DNA from: Acidianus brierleyi
Lineage (GTDB): Archaea; Thermoproteota; Thermoprotei_A; Sulfolobales; Sulfolobaceae
DNA: 64,000 nucleotides
Assembly (NCBI RefSeq): GCF_003201835.2
Contig: NZ_CP029289.2
Location: 62,001-126,000, forward strand
Direction: 5' to 3'
This document shows positions 8,584-17,542 of the stretch, one piece after another. Within the stretch, counting starts at the first letter, position 1, and each line of letters opens with the position of its first letter. The notes beneath the pieces were generated by a model, which was given only the letters and a program-made list of their open reading frames with translations, ran no database searches and had not been told where the DNA came from. The position numbers and the translations under genes were made by a program.

Positions 8584-9813
8584 ATGATTAGCAGAAATAC
8601 AGCATTTGTGGCTGTAACATCAGTAATTGCTTATGCTTTACCTACATACGTTATCGTTGCACCAGCATATACTGTAAACCAATTTAATGTAGCACAATGG
8701 TTAGCTTTTCTCATAGTTTCTATTCCATTTGGAGGAAGAGTTATAGGAGCTCTTTCATATCAAAAAATAATTGTCTCACTAGGTTCTAGATTAACATTCC
8801 TAACTTCATTGTTCTCTTTAGGTATAATTTCAATAGCTAGTGGAATAGTTAGTAACATTGGAATTCTCATAGTATTAAGGCTTTTAGTTGGAGTAATGTT
8901 TGGTCTAGCTACTTCATTTGCAGTCGAACAAGCTATAAAAACAGGAAATAGATTCATTACCGCATTAACCATGAGTGGTTGGGCAATAGGATGGATAGGC
9001 GGTGCATTTGCATATCTAGATTTGAAGACATGGTACCTAATAGCTCTCTCCGGAGGTATTACAATACCCTTATCTTTACTATATCAAAAAACAGATTCCT
9101 TTAAAGGTGAAAAAATAAAACTAGGATTACCATCACTATTGTCAGTCCTAGCTTTCTTTTTCGCCTTCGAACCAGCATTTATATTACAACTTGCTCCTAC
9201 TATTCTTGAAAAAGAAGGAGGACTAAGTTGGCTTATATTAGGATATTCAATTTCAGTGCCTATGTATTTCATAATTCCTGCATTAGCTAGAATTTTAGGA
9301 GAAACTAAAGCAATAATTATTTCCACCTCTATTTCAGCACTATCAGGAACTTTATTCTTTGTTACTGGAATTCCTTATTTAGTAGTAATATTTAATGCGT
9401 TTGGTTTAGGTATAAACTCTTTAGCTCCTAGGATATCTCAGTTTTATGGTGCTGGAGCTAGGAACATGGGAGTGGCTTTAAATGCAGCAGCATTAGGTGG
9501 CGTAATAGTTCCAGTAGTGGGATCTATTAATATCAAGATTGTTGCATCATTAATAACTGCTATATCAATGATTGCATTACTCATAATGGGAATTAAGGTA
9601 AGAGAAGGAATAGCAGTAGGAAATTATAGAAGTACTTCAAATTATAGTTCCATATCAAATAGCGTGGAAAGGTATAATTTAAAATATATAAAAATAATAA
9701 ATAAATTACAAAATTATATTACAAGAAGTTTTAAAAGAATTAATTTATCTAATAAAAGAGTCTTGGCTATACTAAGTACTATTGACTTTCATTTTTATCA
9801 TAGATTTGGGTAA
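8584..9813 (+). CDS. MFS-like transporter with long basic C-terminal tail
   Basis: This 409-residue protein has about 10-12 hydrophobic helices and weak major-facilitator character (PFGGRVIGALSYQKI and RLLVGVMFGLATS). It is clearly paralogous to the disrupted gene starting at 20652, sharing FEPAFIL, GLGIN and the GWxIGWI segment. Residues from about 340 to the end form an unusual hydrophilic, Ser/Asn/Arg-rich tail of some 70 residues with no counterpart in the paralogue, which ends soon after the last helix. The tail may be a genuine extension or new sequence read after a lost stop. The Lon-like protease gene follows on the same strand after 40 bases. Confidence 0.75.
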   Translation: MISRNTAFVAVTSVIAYALPTYVIVAPAYTVNQFNVAQWLAFLIVSIPFGGRVIGALSYQKIIVSLGSRLTFLTSLFSLGIISIASGIVSNIGILIVLRLLVGVMFGLATSFAVEQAIKTGNRFITALTMSGWAIGWIGGAFAYLDLKTWYLIALSGGITIPLSLLYQKTDSFKGEKIKLGLPSLLSVLAFFFAFEPAFILQLAPTILEKEGGLSWLILGYSISVPMYFIIPALARILGETKAIIISTSISALSGTLFFVTGIPYLVVIFNAFGLGINSLAPRISQFYGAGARNMGVALNAAALGGVIVPVVGSINIKIVASLITAISMIALLIMGIKVREGIAVGNYRSTSNYSSISNSVERYNLKYIKIINKLQNYITRSFKRINLSNKRVLAILSTIDFHFYHRFG

Positions 9814-10399
9814 AAGTATATTTAATTATTGATTTAGTTTTTCTAGAACATAAATGAAAAATACTATTTTAGCCATAATAGTTATAACTATGTTCGTATC
9901 TAGTATGCTAGGATTTTTTATAGGAACTAAAGTAAGCTATGATAAAATAAACAATTATACAATAATAAACGTAAATAGTAAAAATTCTGATCCAATACCT
10001 CCTGCAAATATTGGAAACAATCAAGATTATTTAATAAACCCAGTATTTCCAGCCCATACAATAGCTAGCCAGTACGCGTATGTTACACAAGGACAAGGAA
10101 AAGTGTTTATAGGAGCTTTATATAATTCTGGAAATGGCTATCTAGCTGGAGCAAAAGGTGCAGCAGTTGTAGCATCAATGCTAGCTTATCAACCATTGAC
10201 TGAATATAATTACTATCTTTACATAACGGCTCCTTCTCCAATAAATGTAGGAGGAGCAGTAAAAACAGATTCTGCTACAGTAATGTACTTAGCATCAATG
10301 CTAGGAGATGTTTCTAATCTTAATAAGTCAATGTACTTCTTAGGAGATGTAGGTTTAGAGGGATATATGTATTCTACAGGAGTAGTTTATCTGAACAAG

Positions 10400-10904
10400 G
10401 GGTTCAAAGGGGGCGGAAGACTCCATCCGTAAGGGTGGAGATGGATAGGCTCCACATGCTTTGCCTCTAACATGGCTAGGCGATGGCTTGAAGAGCCGAA
10501 GGAACTACTTGATTAGGGTCAACTTGAGGGCCTTCACTACCTCCTCCCCTATACCTAGTCTTCTTAGTCTCACCCTTGTAAGGCTTGTCTTCTTGTTTAG
10601 GAGTGTTGTTCGTGAAAATCGCCGTAGGAGCCCCCTTTGTAGTTACATTTAAATACGTATTTTTCAAATATTCTATTAATGGCAGTCACTGACGGAGTAA
10701 GCGTCACTGAGACGCCTTGGTTAAAGCGAGGGTCTATGTGGTACGCCTCTACTCCATTCAACAGTCCCATATTGGGATACTGTGGGTTCACATTAGTGCT
10801 CGGGGTCGGAACGACCCTTAGTGCCTGTGGAGCTGAGACCTCTACCTTTGGCAAGCCTCGGCTTTGAAGCAGGAAGCCACGCCCGTTAGGGCGGAGTAGT
10901 TCAC
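10400..10904 (+). mobile_element. Non-autonomous IS200/IS605-type element, copy 1 (505 bp)
   Basis: The left end GGGTTCAAAG..GCGGAAG is followed by a hairpin (CTCCATCC-GTAA-GGGTGGAG). The right end has a hairpin CGCCC-GTTA-GGGCG and closes with TAGTTCAC, the layout of IS605-family ends. No target duplication is visible, as expected for single-strand transposition. The 3' half carries a 62-codon open frame (10679-10867) whose end, GTTLSACGAET, resembles the C-terminus of TnpB after its last RuvC segment. No tnpA or complete tnpB is present. A roughly 190-bp internal part (about 10450-10640, bounded by GGCTCC/GGAGCC) is absent from the second copy at 22457. Confidence 0.75.
10645..10904 (+). 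ncRNA. Possible omegaRNA unit retained in IS605-type element copy 1
   Basis: A TATA-like TTTAAATA (10648-10655) sits about 28 bases before the ATG of the tnpB remnant. Transcription from here would run through the remnant to the right-end hairpin and TTCAC terminus. In TnpB systems the omegaRNA is made from exactly this part of the element, and its guide is the flanking DNA just beyond the right end. Here that would be CAAAGGATAG of the protease gene. The right-end stem is shortened by mismatches relative to copy 2. This is inferred from layout only. Confidence 0.35.
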
Positions 10905-11995
10905 CAAAGGATAGTACAGCTATATCAAGGAGGAGTTTATTATCTTGTGGTCCCTCAGATGATGGCATTAGCTGAAGGAAAAAATTTCAAAATGGCACAG
11001 GAATTTGCACTTCAACATGGTGATGTATTGTTAACTGCAACTTCATTACCCCAAATGTATCAAATAGAGACTCAAAATCCATTACCAGAACCTATAGGGT
11101 ACTTAGATTTACAATATAACATAACAGCAGGTTTCAAATATTTATCACAAATTTACAGTACTTTATATAACTCATCTACAAATCAAACAATCAAAAATAT
11201 GGCACAGTCCTATTGGTTAAAAGCCGAGGGATTAGCAGAAGAGGGAGATTATATAGCTTTCTATTTCTTACCTAATCCTGCAGTAAATGCAATTTGCTAT
11301 CTTCTTAAGACTTCAAATTACAATATATCTAACGGAGTAAATAATGCGATAAAGAACGCAAGTTCTCTTAATAATCTATGGAAAATAGAAACTGCTGCAG
11401 AAGCTGCATATCTTTATGATGGTAACATGTCTGATAAAATATTAGCTACCTCGTGGGCAGCATTAAGTTTATCTATTAATGTCGGTCCTTCAATAACTCC
11501 TTATGGCTTTTATGAAGGATTATACAATGCGTTTTTAATTGATATCTATGCTGCAGAATATTATGACTCAGTTACTGGTTCAAATTATGGAAATGTGACA
11601 CTATTGACCAACATTTACAATAATCCAAATGTATTGTATGATTATGGATTCTTTAACAACTATTATGCAGAGTTAGCTATAAACTTTAGTAACTATTTCC
11701 TTAAACAACTTAACTCCACATCGCTTTTAGAAGTAAAGAGTTCTATTTATAATTATATGAAGAGCGAAGATAATGTTCTTGAAAATGCCGCTGCATATTA
11801 TGATGGTCCTTCAATAGTAGGATATCTTATGATGACATACGGTATTCAATCTCATAATATTCGGGATTTATATTATGCAATGCCATTTATAAGAAATACA
11901 ATGAATACAGAACAACTAACATGGTACAATTCTGATTAAGTTTTATTTAAATTAAGGTAAATTAGTTTTTTAGATTAAATGTTTCACATATTTAT

Positions 11996-12277
11996 ATGGA
12001 AGAAGTTAGAAAGTTAAAGGAAACTGGTGAAGCTTACGAGAAACTATTAAACGAGGTTTTAAATAAACTTTTTATAATAATTCCTAATTGTGTTGCTTTA
12101 AATATGGAAGATAGTTTAATTCCAATTTACGCTCCAAGTGTAACTAAGAATAAGGGTATAATAGCTTTTCCATATAAATGTGAAGGAAGAATAGGTTATA
12201 TTGTTATTACTGAAAAAGGAGAAGTAGTTTTTGAGGATACTGAAGGAGAATCGAAAATTATTGGAGAGCTCAAATAG
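11996..12277 (+). CDS. Hypothetical small protein
   Basis: This 93-residue protein is not recognised. The N-terminal third is charged and helical (EEVRKLKETGEAYEKLL), and the rest alternates hydrophobic and charged residues in what looks like a beta-rich fold ending KIIGELK. It has no Cys pair typical of metal sites and no membrane segment, so it should be cytoplasmic. The ATG at 11996 follows a TATA-like TTTTAGATTAAA stretch at leaderless distance. It is convergent with another small unknown gene only a few bases away. Confidence 0.6.
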   Translation: MEEVRKLKETGEAYEKLLNEVLNKLFIIIPNCVALNMEDSLIPIYAPSVTKNKGIIAFPYKCEGRIGYIVITEKGEVVFEDTEGESKIIGELK

Positions 12278-12281
12278 ATAA

Positions 12282-12596
12282 TTATGCAGATATTATATTA
12301 TTGATTTTTCCATATAATTTAGTATTTTTATTTTTTATTAGTTCTAATATTTCCTTTATTCCATTGATTATATTTTGCGGATTATTAACTTCGTTTTCTC
12401 CAAAAAGAGAAGATAAAAATACTTTTCCGTCTTTTATAACAATTTGAATTTTAGAAAATATTTCACCTATAGCTACTTCATAAGTTACTTCTTCATAAAT
12501 TCTGAGTTCGTCATTTATTACAGATAGCCTTATCGAAGAACCTTCATAGCAGAATTCTACTGAATCTCCTCTAATATTTAACGATTTAATTTTCAT
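12282..12596 (-). CDS. Hypothetical small protein
   Basis: This 104-residue cytoplasmic protein is not recognised. It alternates short strands (SVEFCYEGSSIRLSVI, KIQIVIKDGKVFLSSLF) and ends in an Asn/Lys-rich helix. Its stop is five bases from the convergent unknown gene at 11996-12277. No family motif or catalytic residue stands out. It is supported by length, AT-skewed codon use like its neighbours, and a tight convergent arrangement. Confidence 0.55.
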   Translation of the reverse strand: MKIKSLNIRGDSVEFCYEGSSIRLSVINDELRIYEEVTYEVAIGEIFSKIQIVIKDGKVFLSSLFGENEVNNPQNIINGIKEILELIKNKNTKLYGKINNIISA

Positions 12597-12700
12597 AAAT
12601 TAATTAACCAAGCTAAATATTAAAATCTTAGCAGATAACAAGCACAAAAGTATTGTAAAAAACATTAAATTAACTTTAAATCTTTTACTAATAAGCCTAA

Positions 12701-12760
12701 TTATTGTTTTTTCTGCTCAGATCCTTGAGCTGGTTTCTTCTCTTTCTTTCCTTTTGCCAT
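12701..12760 (-). CDS. Lysine-rich 19-residue micro-ORF
   Basis: An ATG at 12760 opens a 19-codon frame reading MAKGKKEKKPAQGSEQKKQ and ending in TAA. Eight of the 19 residues are Lys and the composition is unlike a random AT-rich frame. A TATA-like CTTAAATA lies about 38 bases upstream on the minus strand. It stands alone in a 477-bp interval between two small unknown genes. It resembles the basic tails of ribosomal proteins and may be a nucleic-acid-binding micropeptide, but no family is recognised and it could be chance. Confidence 0.4.
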   Translation of the reverse strand: MAKGKKEKKPAQGSEQKKQ

Positions 12761-13073
12761 ATTAGCTCTAATTTAATAAGAATCTTCTAAAGTATTTAAG
12801 AATTCCTATCTTATAATTTACTAAATATTAATTATGTAAGTTAACGATTAACTAAGATAAATTTTTAGTTAATCTATGGTAATACATATAAAGTTTATAT
12901 TAATTTATCAGAATTTATGGATAGAGTTTATTTTTCTTTATTTAGAGTATAGTAACATTTAGCGTTAACTTATAATCAAAATATTACTGCTAATATTAAT
13001 ACCATATTAATTATTAAAATTGATAATTATGGATAATGAGAGGAAATATATACTTTAAGAAAGATCTAAATAT
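12761..13073. other. AT-rich spacer without recognisable genes
   Basis: This interval upstream of the 84-residue gene contains only short frames and runs of A and T. The segment nearest 13074 includes AAATATATACTTTAAG, a TATA-like box compatible with the start of the next gene. Nothing else could be supported. Confidence 0.4.
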
Positions 13074-13328
13074 ATGGAAGAAGCCTTGAGAATGGCAAAG
13101 CAAGGGAAGCCTTTAATGGCTATGACAATGATAAAAAGTTACGTTCAAGATAATGTAGAGGGAAAAGATATTAGAAAAATGAATAAAGAATGCAGAGATT
13201 TAATTTATGCTATATTATCGACACCTTCTCTAAATGATGAAAGTTGGGGAGTTTTTGTTCCAGCTCCCACAGAAAAGGAAATAGAAATAGTTATAGAAAA
13301 AATTAGAGATTGCCTTTCACTCTTTTAA
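13074..13328 (+). CDS. Hypothetical small helical protein
   Basis: This 84-residue protein is predicted to be helical (EEALRMAKQGKPLMAMTMIKSYV at the start, IEIVIEKIRDCLSLF at the end) with no membrane segment. The family is unknown to me. It has an upstream TATA-like AAATATATAC. Its stop overlaps the end of the convergent MFS gene by 12 bases, the compact convergent packing seen elsewhere in this window. Confidence 0.55.
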   Translation: MEEALRMAKQGKPLMAMTMIKSYVQDNVEGKDIRKMNKECRDLIYAILSTPSLNDESWGVFVPAPTEKEIEIVIEKIRDCLSLF

Positions 13329-14759
13329 TTGAGTTTGTGTCTCTAATTCTTCTAATTCATTAACTTCTTCTAATCTTCTTCCTAAAGTTCTAGGTATAGT
13401 AAATATTGTTAATATGCCTGCAATTATCATTTCAAATTCTATTACCATCCATCCTCCAAAGCTTCCTAATAATGGTATTAATGAAGATAGAAGTATTAAC
13501 TGAGCTATAGCAGCACCCAAATGAGCCAAACCATCAGTCATAGCGTAAGCAGTAGCTCTAGCGTACGTTGGGTAGTTTTCAGTAGCCAATAGATAGTTTA
13601 ATTGATTTGACCAGCCCACTCCAATAAAGTTACCTATGACCATACCCGTAAAGAATAACGGCATTGATCTATAGAGCCCACCTAATACTGCTATTGCCAT
13701 ACCTAATACAAAGCCAGTATTAGCTAATGTCACTAGAATTCTTCTATCCATTCTTTCAAGAAGTGGCCTAATACCTATAGATCCTAAGAAACTTGCTACA
13801 CCAGCTAATCCAAATAAGAATATTGCTGAAGCTTCTAGGGAGGAAGTATATCCTAAGACGTCTTTAGTCCATGTAGTAAATAATGTTAAGTATGGGTATT
13901 CCCCAAAATACCAGAAAAATATTAGCGCTAAAAGTACAATGTATCTTTTTAAATACTTTGGATTCTTAAATATGCTGAAAGGATTTTTATGGTGAATAGT
14001 GTAATTCAATATTTGAGGTTCAGGTAACATATTTACGTTAGCCCTTCTCATTGAAGTTTCTTCCATTCTACTTACTAATCTTCCTGCTTCATCAAACTTA
14101 TGTGCTTTAGCTAAGAATCTAACAGTTTCTGGTGCGGTAGCCCTTATGGCTAAAGCCATTAATGCAAGAGCTCCGCCAACAGCAAAAACTAATCTCCAAC
14201 CTATAGTAGGATACGTATCTACCAGTACTGCTCCTAAAAATGGTCCCAAGCCTATTCCTGCCCATCCGCCTATGTAAGCCAGGTTTACGTAAAGACCTCT
14301 TTTGGAATTAGGAGCCATTTCTGCTAAGTATGTCATTACTAAAACTAGATCAGCACCTATTCCCATTCCAGTAAGGAATCTAAAAACTGCAAGCATTGGA
14401 TAATTTGTAGCTAATGCGTCACCAAAGCTTCCTATAGTTGTTAAAAAGGCAGATATTATTAAAGTAGGCCTTCTCCCTATTATATCAGCTAAATAAGAAA
14501 GTCCTATTGCGCCAGGGATATATCCGAATAGACCTAAAGCTGCTATCATTGAAGCTTCAGAAGAATTAGTTATAAATGGAATTACTGGTAAAGCCACACC
14601 TACGTTTATTACATCGTATAATGTAATAAAGAAGCTAAACCCTAACGCCCATATTAGTGCATATGATAAGCCTCATGCTGGTAGCCTATCAACTCTAGCT
14701 ATATACCAGTCTGGATTAGTTTTTAAATCGTTTTTATCAGGTCCAGAGCTCGTAGCCAT
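13317..14759 (-). pseudogene. MFS transporter with in-frame TGA at codon 29
   Basis: From an ATG at 14759 the frame reads MATSSGPDKNDLKTNPDWYI and so on to RVDRLPA, then TGA (14673-14675). It continues GLSYALIWALGFSFFITLYD and the rest of a normal 12-helix MFS protein to 13319. GLSYALIWALG...LYD is the expected first transmembrane helix. Trp at the TGA position (TGG to TGA) would restore an intact protein of about 480 residues with RLPA-W-GLSY. The longest standard frame, starting at 14597, would lose helix 1. Motifs include GYLSYLADIIGRRPT-type loop 2-3 and RFLTGMGIGADLV. Either a recent nonsense mutation or readthrough applies. Confidence 0.75.
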
Positions 14760-14835
14760 ATTTTTTAAAACAGTATAAGTAGTTTTTAAGCTTATCTTTT
14801 GTTTAATTATAGTTTGAAAAATTTAAAAATTGTAA

Positions 14836-15432
14836 TTAAAGTATAGGTCTTTTTGGCGAATGTTTTCCTAAATGGCCTTTAAATCTTTCTTCTTCCCAAA
14901 CGTTACCTCTTTCATGATACCCTCTTTCCTCCCAATAGCCATCTACATATTTATCAATAAATTCAATTTCTGTTAACCATTTAGCGCTCTTCCATCCATA
15001 TAGATGTGGCATAAAAGGTCTAGCTGGAAAACCTTGCTCTATTGTTAAAGGTTTTCCATTAATTCTTAAAGCTATTATTGAATCTTCGCTTAATGCGTCC
15101 TCTATTGGTATAGTAGATGTGTAGCCATCTAATGAATAAAATATAACCCATTTTGCTTCTTCTTTTACTTTAGATTTTTCTACTATATTTCTAATTTTAA
15201 TTCCTTCCCAATAAACGTCTTTAATACTCCAACCTGTTACACAGTGAAAATCTTTTGTGTATTTCGTATCTATCATTTTTAATAAATCTTCATAGCTAAA
15301 CTCTAGTTTATTTTCTACTAATCCATTTATCTTTAACTTATAGGTAGAAATGTCCACTTCAGGGACTCCTAAAGCTGCATAATAAATGAATTTTTTAATA
15401 TATCTTTGTCCATGAGGTAACTGAACTTCCAT
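14836..15432 (-). CDS. Molybdopterin-dependent sulfite oxidase-like oxidoreductase
   Basis: This 198-residue protein matches the molybdopterin domain of the sulfite oxidase/YedY (MsrP) superfamily. It has YKLKINGLVENKLEFSYEDL near the start, the molybdenum-ligand Cys in FHCVTGWS (Cys64), and the GFPARPFMPHLYGWKSAKWL segment that contacts the cofactor. There is no Tat signal, heme domain or dimerisation domain, so it is a short cytoplasmic form. In a sulfur-oxidising archaeon a role in sulfite or sulfoxide chemistry is plausible, but substrate is not determined by sequence. It is a single gene between two MFS genes. Confidence 0.88.
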   Translation of the reverse strand: MEVQLPHGQRYIKKFIYYAALGVPEVDISTYKLKINGLVENKLEFSYEDLLKMIDTKYTKDFHCVTGWSIKDVYWEGIKIRNIVEKSKVKEEAKWVIFYSLDGYTSTIPIEDALSEDSIIALRINGKPLTIEQGFPARPFMPHLYGWKSAKWLTEIEFIDKYVDGYWEERGYHERGNVWEEERFKGHLGKHSPKRPIL

Positions 15433-15517
15433 ATCATAAATTGGTCATCTAGAATTAAAAAGAAGTTTTTAAAAAATTTGAATAAGTAAGTTTCTTATTT
15501 TAGAGAATCATAGAGTA

Positions 15518-16666
15518 TCATATTTTCTGTTTTAAGAAAATTCTTATAACAAACAAGATAAATGCTAAAGCCACTGGAATTAGAAGAGCAAAGGAATCTC
15601 TTATTCCGAAGAAATTAACTATTGAAGAAATTATTATGGGTATAAAAGATGAAAATCCCATCATAATTGCAGAAAAATAACTATTAGCAATATTTCGTTC
15701 TTCTACGGAAAAACTTCTAGATATAGAAATTAGGGAAATTGGATATGTAAGACCATGAGGAATTCCAAGAATTACTAGAGCAAGTATGTAAAACATTAGA
15801 CTAGGAGATATAAATACTAGTAAAAGTCCTATAACAGTTAACGATGCGGCTACCCATATTGGCGTCCAAAGATTTCTTGGTGGTATTACTGTTAATATTA
15901 ACCTTCCTAGAAAAGAAGTTGCAAAAAATATTCCAAAGAGAGCTGTAGCTAACGAATAAGACGCCTTAAAGCTTTCTACAGCAAATATTCCTCCAAAAGT
16001 AGTTAACATACCGAACGGTATACCATACATTAAATTTAATGCTATAGATAATTCGAATCCAGGGTTTTTCCATACAGGAGTGGTTTTAATCCCATTTTCT
16101 GGAGCATCGTTAGGGAATTTAATAAAAAAAGAGAAAATAGCTACTAATATAGCAAATAGGGAAAAGAAAAGAAAAGCTTGAAATAGTGTAAATTTTAAGA
16201 GAACAACAGATTCAATTAAAGGTCCAAGGATTAATGAAGTACTCAGTGCTAACGTATAAAGAGAAAGCATTCTTTCTCTAGTTCTTTGATCTGGAAATAA
16301 TCCCGCATATGTCATGATATTGGGCATTATAAGACCCATAGAAAAACCTAAGAATGAAGCAAAAAACCATATATTAAACGGATTAGAGAAATAAAATAAT
16401 GGAAATATTATAGCATAGAAAATTGAAAATAAAACAAAAAATCTTCTTCGTAATTTAGACTTTAATTTAGAATTAACTAGTCCGCTTGAAATAAAAGCAA
16501 AAATAGCAGCTAAAGATGAAACTACTCCTATCAATATACTAGAAAAGTGAAAATCATACCTTGCTATTAATGGTAAAGTTGTTATAATCATATTGTTCGA
16601 AGCACGTAATGAAAATGTAATCCCTATAATTATTATTGCGGAAATTATAGGAAAACTCTTGTTCAT
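15518..16666 (-). CDS. MFS transporter
   Basis: This 382-residue protein has 12 predicted transmembrane helices and an Asn/Arg-containing first helix (IGITFSLRASNNMIITTLP). Loop 2-3 is degenerate (SSGLVNSKLKSKLRRRF) rather than the classic GxLaDrxGrr, so the subfamily is uncertain. The ATG at 16666 follows a TATA-like CTTTTTATA box at leaderless distance. Drug or small-molecule efflux is one possibility. The gene lies 36 bases after the ABC exporter permease reading in the same direction, but has its own promoter. Confidence 0.8.
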   Translation of the reverse strand: MNKSFPIISAIIIIGITFSLRASNNMIITTLPLIARYDFHFSSILIGVVSSLAAIFAFISSGLVNSKLKSKLRRRFFVLFSIFYAIIFPLFYFSNPFNIWFFASFLGFSMGLIMPNIMTYAGLFPDQRTRERMLSLYTLALSTSLILGPLIESVVLLKFTLFQAFLFFSLFAILVAIFSFFIKFPNDAPENGIKTTPVWKNPGFELSIALNLMYGIPFGMLTTFGGIFAVESFKASYSLATALFGIFFATSFLGRLILTVIPPRNLWTPIWVAASLTVIGLLLVFISPSLMFYILALVILGIPHGLTYPISLISISRSFSVEERNIANSYFSAIMMGFSSFIPIIISSIVNFFGIRDSFALLIPVALAFILFVIRIFLKQKI

Positions 16667-16702
16667 ACAAATGATAGGTGTATAAAAAGATATATCTTTT
16701 TC

Positions 16703-17542
16703 TTAACTTACACGCTTAGGAATGTCTCTATTAATAAAACTAAGGAAAGCTATAACCAAAGAAATGCCAGAGTAAAGTATAACATAAGCTATAGCATCTA
16801 TTTGTGTTCCTGGTATTGCTGGAAATATTTCTAAGGCTTGCACTATTAATGATGCTCCAGGAATTGTTTGAGCGTAAAGAAAAGGAAGTTCTGTTGCTCC
16901 CCAAGAGGGTAATGATATTGCTATAGCTTTGAAAAGAAAAATCCCAGTTAGTTTAGCTACAAATACTAATACTGCACCTATAAGAATTGAACCTATAAGA
17001 ATTGAACTGGCTATAAGGAAGGCTAAACTGCTTCTTCTTAGTAATTCACCTATCATAAAAGCTATTGAATAGAAAGTTAAAGCAGAGAAAAGAACTGTAG
17101 ATATTAATTCTGGCAGATATCCAAGAAATTTTTGAGCACCAAAGAAAGAAAAGGAGAACACAAGCGCTAAAGTAACCATAAATAAGTAAATAAGTGACAC
17201 AAGGATATATCCTCCTAGAAGTTTTCCAAGTGTAAATTGAAATCTTGTTATAGGTTTAGTTAGAAAGAAATCAACAGTACCTTGCTCATATTCTTCTGAT
17301 AATGAACCTGAAGATATGGATATAGTTATAAAATGTAGAAGTAAACTCTGAGGTAAAAGGACACCTGCTAGCCATAAAAGTGGAGAAATAGGTGCCAATA
17401 AATGTTCTATTTTAGGAGTTTTTACTTCAGATAATGCCAAATATGTTCCTACCTCAAAAACTAATGTTATGCCTATTAAACTAATTACTTTTTTTCTAGC
17501 TATAGCTCTCTTAATTTCATAGAAAATTATTTTCTCAATCAC
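16703..17542 (-). CDS. ABC transporter permease
   Basis: This 279-residue membrane protein has six predicted helices and the ABC-2 permease pattern. It has a cytoplasmic N-terminus (MIEKIIFYEIKRAIARKK), then EYEQGTVDFFLTKPITRFQFTLGKLL between helices 2 and 3, the typical ABC2 loop. It overlaps the ATP-binding subunit gene by eight bases, so the two form a single export system. Such two-gene exporters move lipids, polysaccharides, peptides or drugs; this sequence does not say which. Confidence 0.88.
   Translation of the reverse strand: MIEKIIFYEIKRAIARKKVISLIGITLVFEVGTYLALSEVKTPKIEHLLAPISPLLWLAGVLLPQSLLLHFITISISSGSLSEEYEQGTVDFFLTKPITRFQFTLGKLLGGYILVSLIYLFMVTLALVFSFSFFGAQKFLGYLPELISTVLFSALTFYSIAFMIGELLRRSSLAFLIASSILIGSILIGAVLVFVAKLTGIFLFKAIAISLPSWGATELPFLYAQTIPGASLIVQALEIFPAIPGTQIDAIAYVILYSGISLVIAFLSFINRDIPKRVS

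Larger units (their letters stand above)
9854..11939 (+). pseudogene. COG1750-like (Lon-type) secreted serine protease, split by an IS605-type insertion
   Basis: The two halves, 9854-10399 and 10905-11939, read in the same frame once the inserted 505 bp is removed, giving a 526-residue protein. It starts with a signal/anchor helix (residues 5-24). The protease core has SPINVGGAVKTDSATV, matching the Gly-Gly...Ser nucleophile region of Lon-C/COG1750 proteases. It then has GDVGLEG and, at the junction, VVYLNK followed by QRIVQLYQGG and YYLVVPQ, where Lon-like enzymes place the catalytic Lys. The long C-terminal region is helical, Asn/Tyr-rich and probably extracytoplasmic. As it stands the first half is truncated after 192 residues, and the second half could start only at an internal GTG (10947), so the gene is probably non-functional. 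Confidence 0.75.

Noticed and set aside
14673..14675. Selenocysteine coding at the TGA
   Set aside because: Sulfolobales are not known to use selenocysteine, the position fits a Trp at the helix boundary, and I saw no downstream hairpin that could serve as a SECIS element.
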